DNA of 64,000 nucleotides from Fremontodendron californicum (taxonomy: Eukaryota; Streptophyta; Magnoliopsida; Malvales; Malvaceae): the NCBI GenBank assembly GCA_030761205.1, contig JAULJL010000020.1:67001-131000 (forward strand). Direction: 5' to 3'. Positions 19,840-33,418 of the stretch are shown piece by piece. Positions within the stretch are counted from its first letter, which is position 1, and each line of letters starts with the position of its first letter. The position numbers and the translations under genes were made by a program. Under the pieces are notes generated by a model. The model was not told where the DNA came from and did no database searches. It saw only the letters and a program-made list of their open reading frames with translations.

Positions 19840-20360
19840 AGAATACAGTTATGAATTTACATACTCTATTTCTATATGCATGAATATATTGATGATTAAT
19901 GCATGAAGTGTTCAAAGAAATTATAATGACTATGTATGCCATGGATGCAATCTAATGCCAACATGATGCATTTAAGAAATGAATAAATTGATGCACAAGT
20001 ATATACAAATAATGACTATGCATGCCATAAATGTATTCTACAATAAATGACCATGCATGCTATGATGTCAAAATGATATATGCGAAGAATAAATGAATTA
20101 ATACAAAGGTAGATACAAAGAATGACCATGTATACCACAAATGTATTCTACAATGAATAACCATGCATGTTAGGACTGTGGCATGATACATGCTAAGAAT
20201 AAATGAATTAATACAAAGGTAGGTACAAAGAATGACCATGTAATCACAAATGTATTCTACAATGAATAACCATGCATGTTAGGACTGCAACACGATGTCA
20301 AAATGATACAAATAAAGAATAAATGAATTAACACCAAGGTATATACAAAGAAATCAATGA
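19840..20360. repeat. Tandem repeats upstream of the second gag-like ORF
   Basis: Roughly 130-bp units contain ATACAAAGAATGACCATG, TGTATTCTACAATGAATAACC and AAGAATAAATGAATTAA, starting near 19970, 20085, 20210 and 20310. No coding potential. Confidence 0.7.
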
Positions 20361-21508
20361 TTACACGAAATTGATGGGACCTAAATCTTGATTATTCAAA
20401 AATCTCATTATGCAAGATTTGCCTCCAAATTCATGATTTTTTGAAACATATTTTTTTTCTAAAAAAAAAAAATCATATTATTTTCAAAAGAATTTCGGGG
20501 TAGTGGATCCTACTATGGTACAATGTTCAAATGTTCATGTGACACTACCGGTTTTATGAAATCATCAAATGAAATTACCAACTGTTTATTGCAAAGAATG
20601 AGATCAATAATACAACCAAAAATGTACATGCTCTATTCATACATGCATGAAATGTGGAACATGCAAAAATGCATGAAAAAGGATTTTTTTTTTTTAAAAC
20701 AGCTAATGAACATCTGCCCCAACAATATCTGCTTATTTAGGCATCACGATGCCTTCGAGGCGGAGTATCACATTTATTACGGGCGATGTACGTACATCGT
20801 TGCCCGATCTACCACACTTATTCGGAGTGTAAAATAGGTAACAAAACGTTTAGAAATGTCCCTCCATGTGTTCCTATTTTCGGTATATCTAATGGAAATC
20901 CGGCATGGCTTCGCCTAGGTTTATTATATGAAGGTGAATCGGTTCTAAGGCCCCGAATTGTTCCTTACTGTCGCCGGTGAAGGCTAGTAAGGCACCCCGA
21001 TAAAAGAGGGTTCAATTCGTTAGATTATATTTTCCTATGCCCATACGGAGGATTATCACGAAGGTATTAGGTACTTTATACTCCAAAAGTGTTTCACTAG
21101 CCCATACGGAGGATCAATCACGAAGGCTTAGTTACTTTACTCCCACTTAAAAGGACGGAACCCGGGTATAGGATTCATGATATGCAAATGCACGTGTAGT
21201 GTGTGTGGAGGAATAACAAACCTTTCACCACCTATTCTACAAACCTTATTCTAAATGCCCTTGCAATTAAAACATTCAAGAATAGTGTAACGCATTAACA
21301 ACAAGCAATTATAATATACAACCTTAAATAACTAGAGAACAATAATAAAATGCATGCACATGAGTATGGACATATTTAAAAATATTTTATTATTTTCAAA
21401 ATTCTCCTTATTAAAAAAAAATGCGGGAATTAAAATTAAATACCAATTAAACCAACAAAACCGAGACTTTGATAACACACGACTAATTCTAGGCCTGACT
21501 CTCTAATA
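20361..21508 (-). other. Leader of Ogre A
   Basis: Non-coding sequence between the gag-like ORF and the PBS. The part at 20750-21200 is clearly homologous, in reverse orientation, to the leader of Ogre B at 37870-38170 (GGCATGGCTTCGCCTAGGTT, GAATTGTTCCTTACTGTCGCC, CCCATACGGAGGAT). The last motif occurs twice in each element, about 60 bp apart. Confidence 0.65.
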
Positions 21509-21526
21509 GTCCCAGTGAAGTCGCCA
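21509..21526 (-). other. Primer-binding site of Ogre A
   Basis: The minus strand reads TGGCGACTTCACTGGGAC, starting three bases after the LTR end. It matches the Ogre B PBS (37525-37542) with a few differences. Ogre elements are reported to use tRNA-Arg. Confidence 0.7.
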
Positions 21527-21529
21527 AGC

Positions 21530-22829
21530 TGTCGCAACCTAAAAAAATAACGAGTCTCATCGCAAGACTTTATTATTCGTTAAGCGTGACATTAAAAAAA
21601 ACCGAGGAAAAGTCGACTTAATTCCTCTAGAAAAATGAAGGTTTTGAAAATGACCTTAAAAAAAACATGGAGTCGCCACCAATCTTTTTTAGCTAGGTGT
21701 GATCGGCCACCTATTAAAACTGATTTTATAAAATATTTTAAAAAATAATTAAAATATTTTAAAAACCAATTTCAAGTCTGCGTTTTAAACCAGAGAAATC
21801 AAAGAAGCGGGTTCGGGAGTCGGTTACGTGTGGGGAAGGATTAGCACCCCCACAACGCCCGTATAAATTGGTACCTTATTAATCGTGTGTTATCTCAAGT
21901 CTCGGTAAAAAGTTGGTTTTAAATCTAGTATTTCGAGTTAATTCCCAATTTGAAGAAAAATAATTCCATTTTTATTAAAAATGATCCGGAATTTATAAAT
22001 TCAAAATTTTCCTATATTCCCCAACAAACGTGGCAAAATATAGAAATTTTTATTAGTTTTGAAAAACTTTCCGAATCATTCTCTTTTTTTTGAAAGAAAG
22101 ATATTCTTTTATTAATGATAATTGATGATATTCCCTCCAGCAAACCCGGTAGAGAACTCATGAATTATTTTAACTTGGGAATATCTTTATTTTTTATTGA
22201 GAAATCATTATCCTTTTGAAAACATTTTAAAAGATATGAATATGTATAAGCATGAAATAAATAAAATGACATGGCAAAATCTAAATAATATAATGCATCC
22301 TAAATGACATGATATAATTTAAATGTCTTAGCATATTCTAAATGAAATGAAATATCCTAAGTTATATGATATATTCTAAATGAAATGAAATGACCTAGGT
22401 AACACAATATATTCTATATGAAATGAAACAACCTAGGTAACATGATATATTCTAAATGAAATAAAATAACCTAAGTAACATAACATATTCTATATGAAAT
22501 GAAATAATTTAAATGACATGGCAAACATGAATGATATGGCATATAAATTAAATGAGATGGAATATGAAATAATGCTATCATATAATATGCATGAAAATAA
22601 AATTGAAAATAATAATGCATGAACATAGTATATGCTAAATAATATGACCAAAAAAATAACTAAATAAAAAGCATAGGATATCATGAAATATTCCAAATCA
22701 TATAATAAACAATGTAACATAATTCAAAATCATAACAATATCATAGAAATTATCAGAGCAAGAATCACATATTATATAAAATGCATGAATATGGAAAATG
22801 CAATGCATGAAATGTATTTTTTCCTTTAA
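21530..22829 (-). mobile_element. 5' LTR fragment of Ogre A (3' part of the LTR only)
   Basis: On the minus strand this is the last 1.3 kb of an LTR ending AGGTTGCGACA. It is the reverse complement of 27190-28563 and resembles 36270-37440. It stops at about 22829, where the 19-bp satellite begins, so the 5' part including the TATA region is absent. Confidence 0.75.
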
Positions 22830-25800
22830 TATATGAACATAGTATATCTATGTAACTGTAGTATATCTATATAATTATAATATATTTATGTAATTGTAAT
22901 ATATCTATGTAATTGTAATATATCTATGTAATTGTAATAAATATATTTATGTAATATATCTATGTAATTGTAATATATTTAAGTAATTGTAATATATTTG
23001 TGTAATACATTGTAATATATCTATGTAGTTGTAATTGTAATATACATGTAATTGTAATATATTACAATAGATATATTACAATTACATAGATATATTACAA
23101 TTACATATATGTAATGTATCTATGTAATTGTAATATATATATCTATGTAATTGTAATATATCTATGTAATTTTAATATATCTACGTAATTCTATGTAATT
23201 GTAATATATCAATGTAATTGTAATATATTTATGTAATTGTAATATATCCATGTAATTCTAATATATTTATATAGATACATTAATATATATGTAATTGTAA
23301 TATATCTACGTAATTGTAATATATTTATGTAATTGTAATATATCTATGTAATTACAATTATATATCTATTACACATTCATATATTACACATAGATATATT
23401 ACAATTACATAGATATATTACACATTCATATATTACATATATAAATTATATATAGATATATTACAATTACATAGATATATATTGCAATTACATAGATTTA
23501 TTACAATTACAAAAATATATTACATAGATAATTACAATTACATATACATATTACAATTACATAGATATAAATGTAGTATATATTACATAGATATAGATAA
23601 TTACAATTACATATATATTTATTACAATTACATTAGTATATATCTATGTTACATAGATATATTACATAGATATATATTACTATTACATAGATATATTACA
23701 ATTACATAGATATATTACAATTATATAGATATATTACAATTATAATTACATAGATATTACATAGATATATAAAATACATGTAATATATAATGTTTTCGAA
23801 TTACATTGATATATTAGAATTACATAGATACATTGGATATATATATATATTACAATTACATAAATATATTACAATTACATAGATATAATACACAAACATA
23901 GATATATTATAATTACATAAATATATTACAATTACATAGATATAATACAATTACATATATTATTACAATTACATAGATATATTACAATTACATAGATGTA
24001 TTACAATTACATAGATATTTTACATAGATAAATATATCTCAATTACATAGATATATTACAATTACATTGTAATAAATTTGTAATATATCTATGTAATTAC
24101 AATATATATGTAATTGTAATATATCTATGTAATATATATATCTATGTAATTGTAATATATCTCAGTGTAATTCTAATATATCTATTTAATTGTAATTGAA
24201 ACATTAGAATTACATAAATATATTACAATTACATAGATATATATCTAATGTGTAATTGTAATATATTACAATTACATAGATATATTAAAACTACGTAAAT
24301 ATTTTATAAATAGATAGATAAATATGTTACATAGATATATTCAAGTACAAAAATATATTACAATTACATAGATATATTACAATTACTTAAAACATTAGAA
24401 TGACATAGATATAACTATGTAATTGTAATATATCTATGTAATTCTAATGTATCTACGTAATACAAAAAATATATTACAATTGGAATATCTATTGTAATGT
24501 ATCTATATAATGTGTAATATATCTACATATATATATTACAATAACATAGATACATTATAATTACAAAAAATTATTACAATTAAATAGATATGTTACAGTG
24601 ACATAATTATATTAGAATTATATATATTTATAACAATTACACAAATATATTACAATTACAAAATATATTACAATTACATAAATATATTACAATTACATAG
24701 ATACATTATCATTACAACAAAATATATCTATGTAGTATAAATTATTATATATTACAATTACATAGATAAACAATATATCTATGTAATTGTAATATATCTA
24801 CATAATTCAAATATTTTCAGTAATTGTAATATATTTATGTAATTGTAATATATCTATGTAATTGTAATATGCTTAAGTAATTGTAATGTATCTATGTAAT
24901 TGTAATATATCTATGTAATTGTAATATGTTTAAGTAATTGTAATGTATCTATGTAATTGTAATTTATCTATGTAATTATAATATATCTATGTAATTGTAA
25001 TGTATCTACGTAATTGTAATATATTTGTGTATCTATTGTAATATATATTAAATTATAATAGATATTTGTGTATTGTATTATATTACAGTTGCATAGATAT
25101 ATTACACATTATAATAGATACACAAATATATTACAATTACATAGATATACTACAATTACATGTAACATATTACATCTAAATAGATACATTATAATTACAC
25201 ATTAGAAATATTACAATTACATAGATATATTACAATTACATAAATATATTACAATTAATAATGTATGTATGTAATATTACATAGATATATTACATAAACA
25301 TATTAATTACAATTACCCATTAGATATATAACAATACATGACAATTACATAGATATAATATAGTTACATAGATATATTACAATTACATAAATATATTAAA
25401 TAGATATATTACAATTAATAATGTATCTATGTAATATTACATAGGTATATTACATAAATATATTACAATTACATAGATATATTACAACTACAAAGATATA
25501 TTATAGTTACATAGATATATTATAATTACATAGAATTACATAGATATATTAAAATTACATAGATACATTACAATTACATTAGATATACTATTACAATTAC
25601 ATAGATATACTATTACAATTACATAGATATATTACAATTACGTAGATATATTATAATTACATAGATATATTACATAAATATACAATTACATAGATATCTA
25701 TGTTACATAGATATATTACATAGATATTACAATTACATAGATATATTAGAATTACATAGTTATATTACATAGATATATTACAATTACATATATATATTAC

Positions 25801-26486
25801 AATTACATAAATATATTACAATTACATTGATATATTACATAGATATATATTACAATTACATAGATATATTACAATTACATAAATATAATAGAATTACATA
25901 GATATATTACAATTATATAAATATATTTGCAATTACATAGATATCTAATTACATAGATATATTACATATATTACAATCACATAATTACAATTACATAGAT
26001 ATATTACAATTACATAGATATATTACAATTACATAGATATATTACATATATTACATAAATATATGTATATATTATAATTACAATTACACAAATATATATC
26101 TAAATAAATACATAGATATATTACAATTACATAGATAAATATATTACATAGATATATATATATATTACAATAACATAGATATATTACATACATATATTAC
26201 AATTACAATTACACAAATATATAATTACAAAAATATATTACAATTACATAGATATATTACTATTTCATAGATATATTAGAATACACAAATATATTACAAT
26301 TACATAGATATATTACAATTACATAGACATATGATAATTACATAGATATATTACAATTGCATAAATATATTACAATTACATAGATATATTACAATTACAT
26401 AAATATATTACAATTACATAGATATATTACAATTACAGAAAACCTTAGAATTACATATCTATTGTGATATATTACAATTACATATC
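22830..26486. repeat. 19-bp AT-rich satellite, array 1
   Basis: About 3.66 kb of degenerate tandem copies of ATTACAATTACATAGATAT (19 bp), or its reverse complement. Blocks of one orientation give way to the other many times (for example near 23070, 23110, 23345, 24070, 24190 and 25070), so the array contains many potential hairpins. Units are often truncated. The frame at 23482-23709 is a repeat translation. Confidence 0.95.
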
Positions 26487-28563
26487 TCCCTTGAGCATAC
26501 TTGTGAAAAATTAAGGAATTGTCAAATTGATTATTCTACCTTTGTGATTTTTTTTACTTAGCCAATTTTGTCCAAGGTTTTTAAAATATTTAGCTACTGT
26601 CCTTAGGTCTTTAGGATGATTTCCAACAATTTCTACTTTGGTTTTTGAATGAATTTATCAGAGGCAAAAAAATGTATTTTGACAAAACAGTTTTTTTTTT
26701 CACCCAGTACTCGAACTTATCTGATTTTTCTGGGCAATCATATTTAATCAGAAAAATTAAGTTAACTTTTTTTCGTGTATTTTCACATGTTCTGAGTCTC
26801 CAGTATTTGTTTTAGATTTTTTTGAATTTTTAAAAATAGGCTAAAAAATTGTGTGGCAAAACTGGACAGTAGAGGTAGATTTGAAATCAAAAGAAGAATA
26901 ATGGTTGAATTTGGCTAAGGCATTTAGAGGGGGTTGGTTAGAAGATTTAGATACTGTCTTAAAGTAGTTTCTAAGCCTTTTTAAACTTTAAAAATGATTT
27001 TGTAAATCTCGGGTTAAGGGTGGTTAAATCCGGGAGTTTAAACTTAGGAAATTAGAGCCATTTTAAAAGGGTTTTATTTTTTATTCAAGTTTTCCTCAAA
27101 ATTATTTTCAAACAATCACAAAGTTTTATTTTTTTAGAAAATCTAATTTGACATATTTTCCTAAGGTAGCCGGATATCTTTTTAGATATACGGATTTCTT
27201 TATTTAAAGGAAAAAAATACATTTTCATGCATTGCATTTTCCATGTTCATGCATTTTATTTAAATATGTGATTTTTGCTATGATATTTTCCATGATATTA
27301 TTATTATTTTAATTCACATTTTATGATCTTGTATTTGTTTTCCATATGATTTTGAATGTTTCATGATATCCTATGTTTTTTATTTAATTATTTTTGTCAT
27401 ATTGTTTAGTATATACTATGTTCATGCATTATTATTTTTATTTTCATTTTCATGCATATTATATGTTAGCATTATTTTAATTCCATGTCATTTCTTGTCA
27501 TTTATATCATATTCCATGTCATTTAGGTTATTTTATTTATAACATGCCATGTCATTTAAAATATGTCATATTATTTAGAATTGCCATGTCATTTAAATCA
27601 TTTTATTTCATTTAGAATATACCATGATACTTAGGATTTTTTCATTTTACATACTATGTCATTTGAATTATGTCATATCATTTAGGTTGCATTATATCTA
27701 GATTTGCCATGTCATTTTATTTATGTCATACATGTTCATGTTCATATTTTTAAATGTTTTGAAAAAGATAATGATTTTCAATAGAAATAAAGATATTCCC
27801 AAGTTAAAATAATTCATGAGTTCTCTACCGGGTTTGCTGGAGGGAATATCATCAATTATTATTAATAAAGGAATATCTTTCTTTCTTTCAAAAAACGAGA
27901 ATAATTCGGAAAGTTTTCCAAATGAATGAAAATTTTCTATATTTTGCCGATTTTGTCGGTGAATGTAGGAAAATTTTGAATTAATAAATTCCGGATCATT
28001 TTCAATTAAAAATGGAATTATTTTTCTTAAAATTGGGAATTAACTTGAAATACTAAATTAAAAACCAACTTTTTACCGAGACTTGAGATAACACACGATT
28101 AATAAGGTACCGATTTATACAGGCATTGTAGGGGGTGCTAATCCTTTCCCGCACGTAACCGACTTTCGAACCCGCTTCTTTGATTTCTCTGGTTTATAAC
28201 GCAGACGTGAAATTGGTTTTAAAAATTTTTAATTAATTTTAAAATGTTTTATAAAACCGGTTTTAATAGGTGGCCGATCACACCTAGCTAAAAAAGATTG
28301 ATGGCGACTCCATGTCTTTTTACGAGGCCGTTTTCATACCCACGACCTTTTATTTCAATCTAGAGGAATTAAGTCATCTTTTCCTCTGATTCTGTTCCCT
28401 CTCACTCAAATAGGTCCCCGCGATCGCGATCACATATCAACACCTTTGGCTTTCTAGAGGAATTAAGTCGACTTTTCCTCGTTTTTTTTTAATGTCACGT
28501 CTAACGAATAATAAAATCTTGCGATGAGACTTGTTATTGATATATTTTATTTAGGTTGCAACA
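26487..28563 (+). mobile_element. Chimeric Ogre LTR fragment with two successive 3' ends
   Basis: From CTCCCTTGAGCATACTTGTG onward this is homologous to 35550-37521 of the Ogre B LTR, including an equivalent end (CACATATCAACA at 28442 against CACGTGTCGACA). It then repeats TCTAGAGGAATTAAGTC and continues with the end type of Ogre A, finishing TTAGGTTGCAACA at 28563. No PBS follows. The left side abuts satellite. It is a truncated recombinant LTR. Confidence 0.75.
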
Positions 28564-28988
28564 GTGATAGTTGGACAAAAGTTCAGAATCATGTTGGGAT
28601 CAACACAATTACACTTCCGATATGTGCTCAGCTTAGACAAAGTTTCGGCCATCAATTTGTTGGTGATTTCGGATAACAGATTATAGTTTTTCGTTTTCAG
28701 TACTTCATTTTGGTTTAAGCTCTCGTAGATCTCTTTTTACAGATTCAATTATGTTTCACACGGTTTTTTATTTGTGTAAATCAGGGGCTCTTATGGTTGC
28801 AAGCTTTTTGCCTGCAGGGTAGTGTTCTCGGTCTGCAAGGTAGTGTTATGCGATGTATGGGATTATAGGGATTTAGGTTTTTTGCCTAAAGGGTAGTTTA
28901 CATTTTTAGGTGAGCTTTAATCGACTTTGATTTCTTTGTGACTTTTCTATCCAATAAATTATACATTGCAGTTCAAAAAAAAAAATGA
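28564..28988 (+). mobile_element. Poly(A)-tailed retroposed fragment, origin unknown
   Basis: About 420 bp with no similarity to the surrounding LTRs or satellite. It ends with AATAAA at 28953-28958, then GCAGTTC and an 11-base A run (28975-28985), followed directly by satellite. A 3' end with a poly(A) signal and A tail fits a 5'-truncated LINE or a processed transcript. I see no diagnostic RT motif and no convincing target duplication. Confidence 0.4.
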
Positions 28989-31068
28989 CATAGATATGTT
29001 ACAATTACATAGATACATTATAATTACTTAAACATATTACAATTACATAGATATATTACAATTACATAAATATATTACAATTACTGAAAACATTAGAATT
29101 ACATAGATATATTGTTTATCTATGTAATTATAATATATAACAATTTATACTACATAGATATATTTGTTGTAATGATAATGTATCTATGTAATTGTAATAT
29201 ATTTATGCAATTGTAATATATCTATGTAATTGTAATATATCTATGTAATTGTAATATATTTGTATAATTGTAATAAAAGTATGTAATTGTAATATATCTA
29301 TGTCACTGTAATATATTTGTGTAATTATAATGTATCTATGTAATTGTAATATATCTATGTAATTATAATATATCTATGTAGATATATTACACATTACATA
29401 GATACATTACAATAGATATTACAATTGTAATATATTTTTGTTTTACGTAGATACATTAGAATTACATAGATATATTACAATTACATAGTTATATCTATGT
29501 AATTCAAATGTTTTAAGTAATTGTAATATATCTATGTAATATATTTATCTATGTAATTATAATATATCTATGTAGTTTTAATATATCTATGTAATTGTAA
29601 TATATTACAATTACACATTAGATATATATCTATGTAATTGTAATATATCTATGTAATTGTAATATATTTATGTAATTCTAATGTTCTCAATTACATAAAT
29701 ATATTACATAGAATTGTAATTGTATCTATGTAATTGTTATATCTATGTAATTGTTATATATCTATGTAATTGTAATATATTTGTGTAGTTATAATATATC
29801 TAATGTGTAATTGTAATATATTATATAGAATTCCAATTACAATTATATAGATATATTGCAATTACATAGATATACTACAATTACTTAAACCATTAGAATT
29901 ACATAGATATATCACAATTACATAGATACATTACAATTACATAGATATATTACTACGAATTACATAGATATATTATAATTACATAGATATATTACAGTTA
30001 CATAGATATTTATATTACAATTACATAGATATATTACAGTTACATAGATACATTACAATTACATAGATATATTACTATGTATTACATAGATATATTATAA
30101 TTACATAGATATTTATATTACAATTACATAGATATATTACAGTTACATAGATATTTATACATATATCTATGTAATTGTAATATATTACAATTGCATAGAT
30201 ACATTACAATTACATAAATATATTATAATTACATAGATATATTACAATTACACAGATATATTATAATTACATAGATACATTACAATTGCACATTAGATAT
30301 ATTACAATTACATAGATATCTAATTACATAGATACATTACAATTATATATATATATATTAGAATTACACATACATATATTAAAATTACATCGATATATTC
30401 CAATTACATATTTATATTAAAATTACATATATATATATTACAATTATATAGATATTAAAATTATATATATATCTATGTAATTGTATTAAATATGTAATTG
30501 TAATATATTTATGTATACATTACAACATAGATATATTACATAGATATGTAATTCTAATGTAATTGTAAAATATCTATATAATTGTAATATATCTATGTAA
30601 ATATATTACAATTCTATTAATTACAATTACATAGAAATATCTATGTAAGTCTAATGTTTTATGTAATTGTAATATATTTATGTAATTATAATATATCTAA
30701 TGTAATATATCTATGTAATTGTAATGTATCTACATTATTGTAATATTTCAGTAATTATATATATATATATTACAATTACCTAGATATATTACATAAATGT
30801 TTTCAGTAATTGTAATATATCTAATACTTACCATAGATATATTTGTGTAATTGCAATTTTAATTACACATATTTATGTAATATATCTATGTAATTTGAAT
30901 ATATCTATGTAATTGTAATACATCTAGGTAATTGTAATACATCTATGTAACATATTTCCGTTATTGTAATATATATATATATATGTAGTTATAATATATC
31001 TATGTAATTGTAATATATTTGTGTAATTGTAATATATCTACGTATTTGTAATGTATCTATGTAATTGT
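28989..31068. repeat. 19-bp AT-rich satellite, array 2
   Basis: The same 19-bp unit family as array 1, again with orientation switches (for example near 29110, 29380, 29500, 29830 and 30165). It ends at GTAATTGT directly before the Ogre B LTR start at 31069. Confidence 0.95.
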
Positions 31069-31194
31069 TATAGACACCTAATTTTGTCTGGATTCCTAAA
31101 TCAGGTATGTTTTCTTCCTAAATTGATGTTTCAGAATGCTAAAAGGCTTTTCTCATCCTGCAGGTGGTACTCCGAGGCTTAGTCTAAGAAAATA

Positions 31195-31290
31195 GACAGA
31201 AAAAGTCAAACTCAAAAAAGTCAACCTCGGAAAAAGTCAACCCAAAAAGTCAACCCCAAAAAAGTCAACTATTGAGAAAGCCAACCCAAT
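31195..31290 (-). promoter_or_regulatory. W-box-like array in the U3 of Ogre B
   Basis: Five AGTCAA cores (minus-strand TTGACT or TTGACC-like) lie within about 95 bp, separated by A-rich spacers. It is the orientation-matched homologue of the 2130-2216 array in Ogre A. Conservation in two diverged copies supports a real U3 feature. WRKY binding is inferred. Confidence 0.45.
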
Positions 31291-32014
31291 TTCAAAATCA
31301 AGATTTGCGGTTCAATTGAAAAATGGTGAAAGAATTTTGATAATCTGAGGTCTACATTGAAAGATATGGAGGTCGGAAGTTAGGTTACGGAGATTTAGTA
31401 GAAAGGAAATCCTTCGTAAAATTTGGGGAAAAATGCTTAAACGATCAAATTGGTCGGAATTGAAGGTTCCAATGAAAGATAAGTACTAAATACGGGTAAT
31501 GGAGAAGCCACTTGGAAGAAAAACTGATAGAAAAGTCAATTTGGAAGAAAACCAAGAATTAGGGTTTTTTGGTGGATTTCGGTAAAATTTGGAAGAATTA
31601 CAGAAATGGCCCGATTCGGTAGGACTAAAGCCCCTAAATTTGGAAGAATTACAGAAAAGCGCAAAATTGAAAAATATGGGAAAAATAGCAAATGAACTCC
31701 AAAAATTCTGAAAATTTTCAAATCTCATTCTTAAATCATTTCAAAGAGATTGGCGAAAGAAAATCTTGATTCGGAGTTCGTTTTCAAAATGGCCAAATAC
31801 CGGGCCCACTATGTAGAAATTCAACAGGATAAATCTCGGAAAAATAGCAAACGAGTGCCAAAAATTCTAAAAATTTGCAGATCTCATTTTTAAATTATTT
31901 GGAAGAGATTGGACAAATAAAATCTTCATTCGGAGTTCGTTTGCAAAATGGCCAAATCCCGGGTCTCCTATGCAGTAATTCAAGCAGATAAATACCGAAA
32001 AAATAGAAAATGAG

Positions 32015-33418
32015 CTCCAAACTTTATAAAAACTTCCAGATAACTTTTTTAAATTATTTGGAAGAGATTGGTGAATAAAAATCTGGATTTGGAGCTCGTT
32101 TAAAAAATGGTAAAGTTCGGGTGCATAAAAGGGGCAATTTTGAAAATAAATCCGAAATAAATAGCAAATGGACTCGGAAAATTTTCAAAACTTCCAGAAT
32201 TCAATTTTTTATTATTTTGGAAGTATTGAAAAAATAAAATTTGAATTTGGAGTCCGTTTGCTATTTATTTAGGTCCGGGGGGAAAAAGCTCATTTCACCG
32301 AAGAAACCAAAAAGGGCAAATTTGTAATTGAGGAAAATATGAAAGAAGAAGAAATTGCTGGGATTTTTCTTCCCTTGGTCAGTCAGCATAGAGGAGAAGA
32401 AGGAAGCTTGAACATTTTAATTCCTTAGTCACTATCAAGCCACATGCTACCACTAACACCTTGCAAATGGTCCCCCCTTCATCTAATGGCTTAGGTGCCT
32501 TGTAGGAAAGTTGAATGCACCATCCAATGGCCAAGTTTAACTTCCAAGATGACATTTTTATTTGTCATGAAATAACCCTCATCTAATGGCCAAGAATGGA
32601 AGAAAAAAGATGAGCACAATTCATCAAGGGTGAGCATCCATTCGGTTAAGCAAGAGAGTGCATGGGATTATCTCTTTTCAACCAATGGCTTAGGCCATCT
32701 ATAAGGGCTGAGTACACTCCAAACTTTATGAAAACTTCCAGATAACTTTTTTAAATTATTTGGAAGAGATTGGTGAATAAAAATCTGGATTTGGAGCTCG
32801 TTTAAAAAATGGTAAAGTTCGGGTGCATAAAAGGGGCAATTTCGAAAATAAATCCGAAATAAATAGCAAATGGACTCGGAAAATTTTCAAAACTTCCAGA
32901 ATTCAATTTTTTATTATTTTGGAAGTATTGAAAAAATAAAATTTGAATTTGGAGTCCGTTTTCTATTTATTTAGGTCCGGGGGGAAAAAGCTCATTTCAC
33001 CGAAGAAACCAAAAAGGGCAAATTTGTAATTGAGGAAAATATGAAAGAAGAAGAAATTGCTGGGATTTTTCTTCCCTTGGTCAGTCAGCATAGAGGAGAA
33101 GAAGGAAGCTTGAACATTTTAATTCCTTAGTCACTATCAAGCCACATGCTACCACTAACACCTTGCAAATGGTCCCCCCTTCATCTAATGGCTTAGGTGC
33201 CTTGTAGGAAAGTTGAATGCACCATCCAATGGCCAAGTTTAACTTCCAAGATGACATTTTCATTTGTCATGAAATAACCCTCATCTAATGGCCAAGAATG
33301 GAAGAAAAAAGATGAGCACAATTCATCAAGGGTGAGCATCCATTCGGTTAAGCAAGAGAGTGCATGGGATTATCTCTTTTCAACCAATGGCTTAGGCCAT
33401 CTATAAGGGCTGAGTACA
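32015..33418 (+). repeat. Recent 702-bp tandem duplication inside the LTR
   Basis: 32015-32716 and 32717-33418 read the same apart from about four single-base differences that I can see, such as GCAATTTTG against GCAATTTCG and GTTTGCT against GTTTTCT. Both copies start CTCCAAACTTTAT and end GGGCTGAGTACA. The duplication is much younger than the surrounding decayed element. Confidence 0.9.

Noticed and set aside
23482..23709. 75-codon Tyr/Ile-rich frame
   Set aside because: It is a translation of the satellite.
22830..26486. CRISPR-like or telomere-like array
   Set aside because: Units are contiguous 19-bp repeats without spacers, they are AT-rich and do not match plant telomere TTTAGGG.
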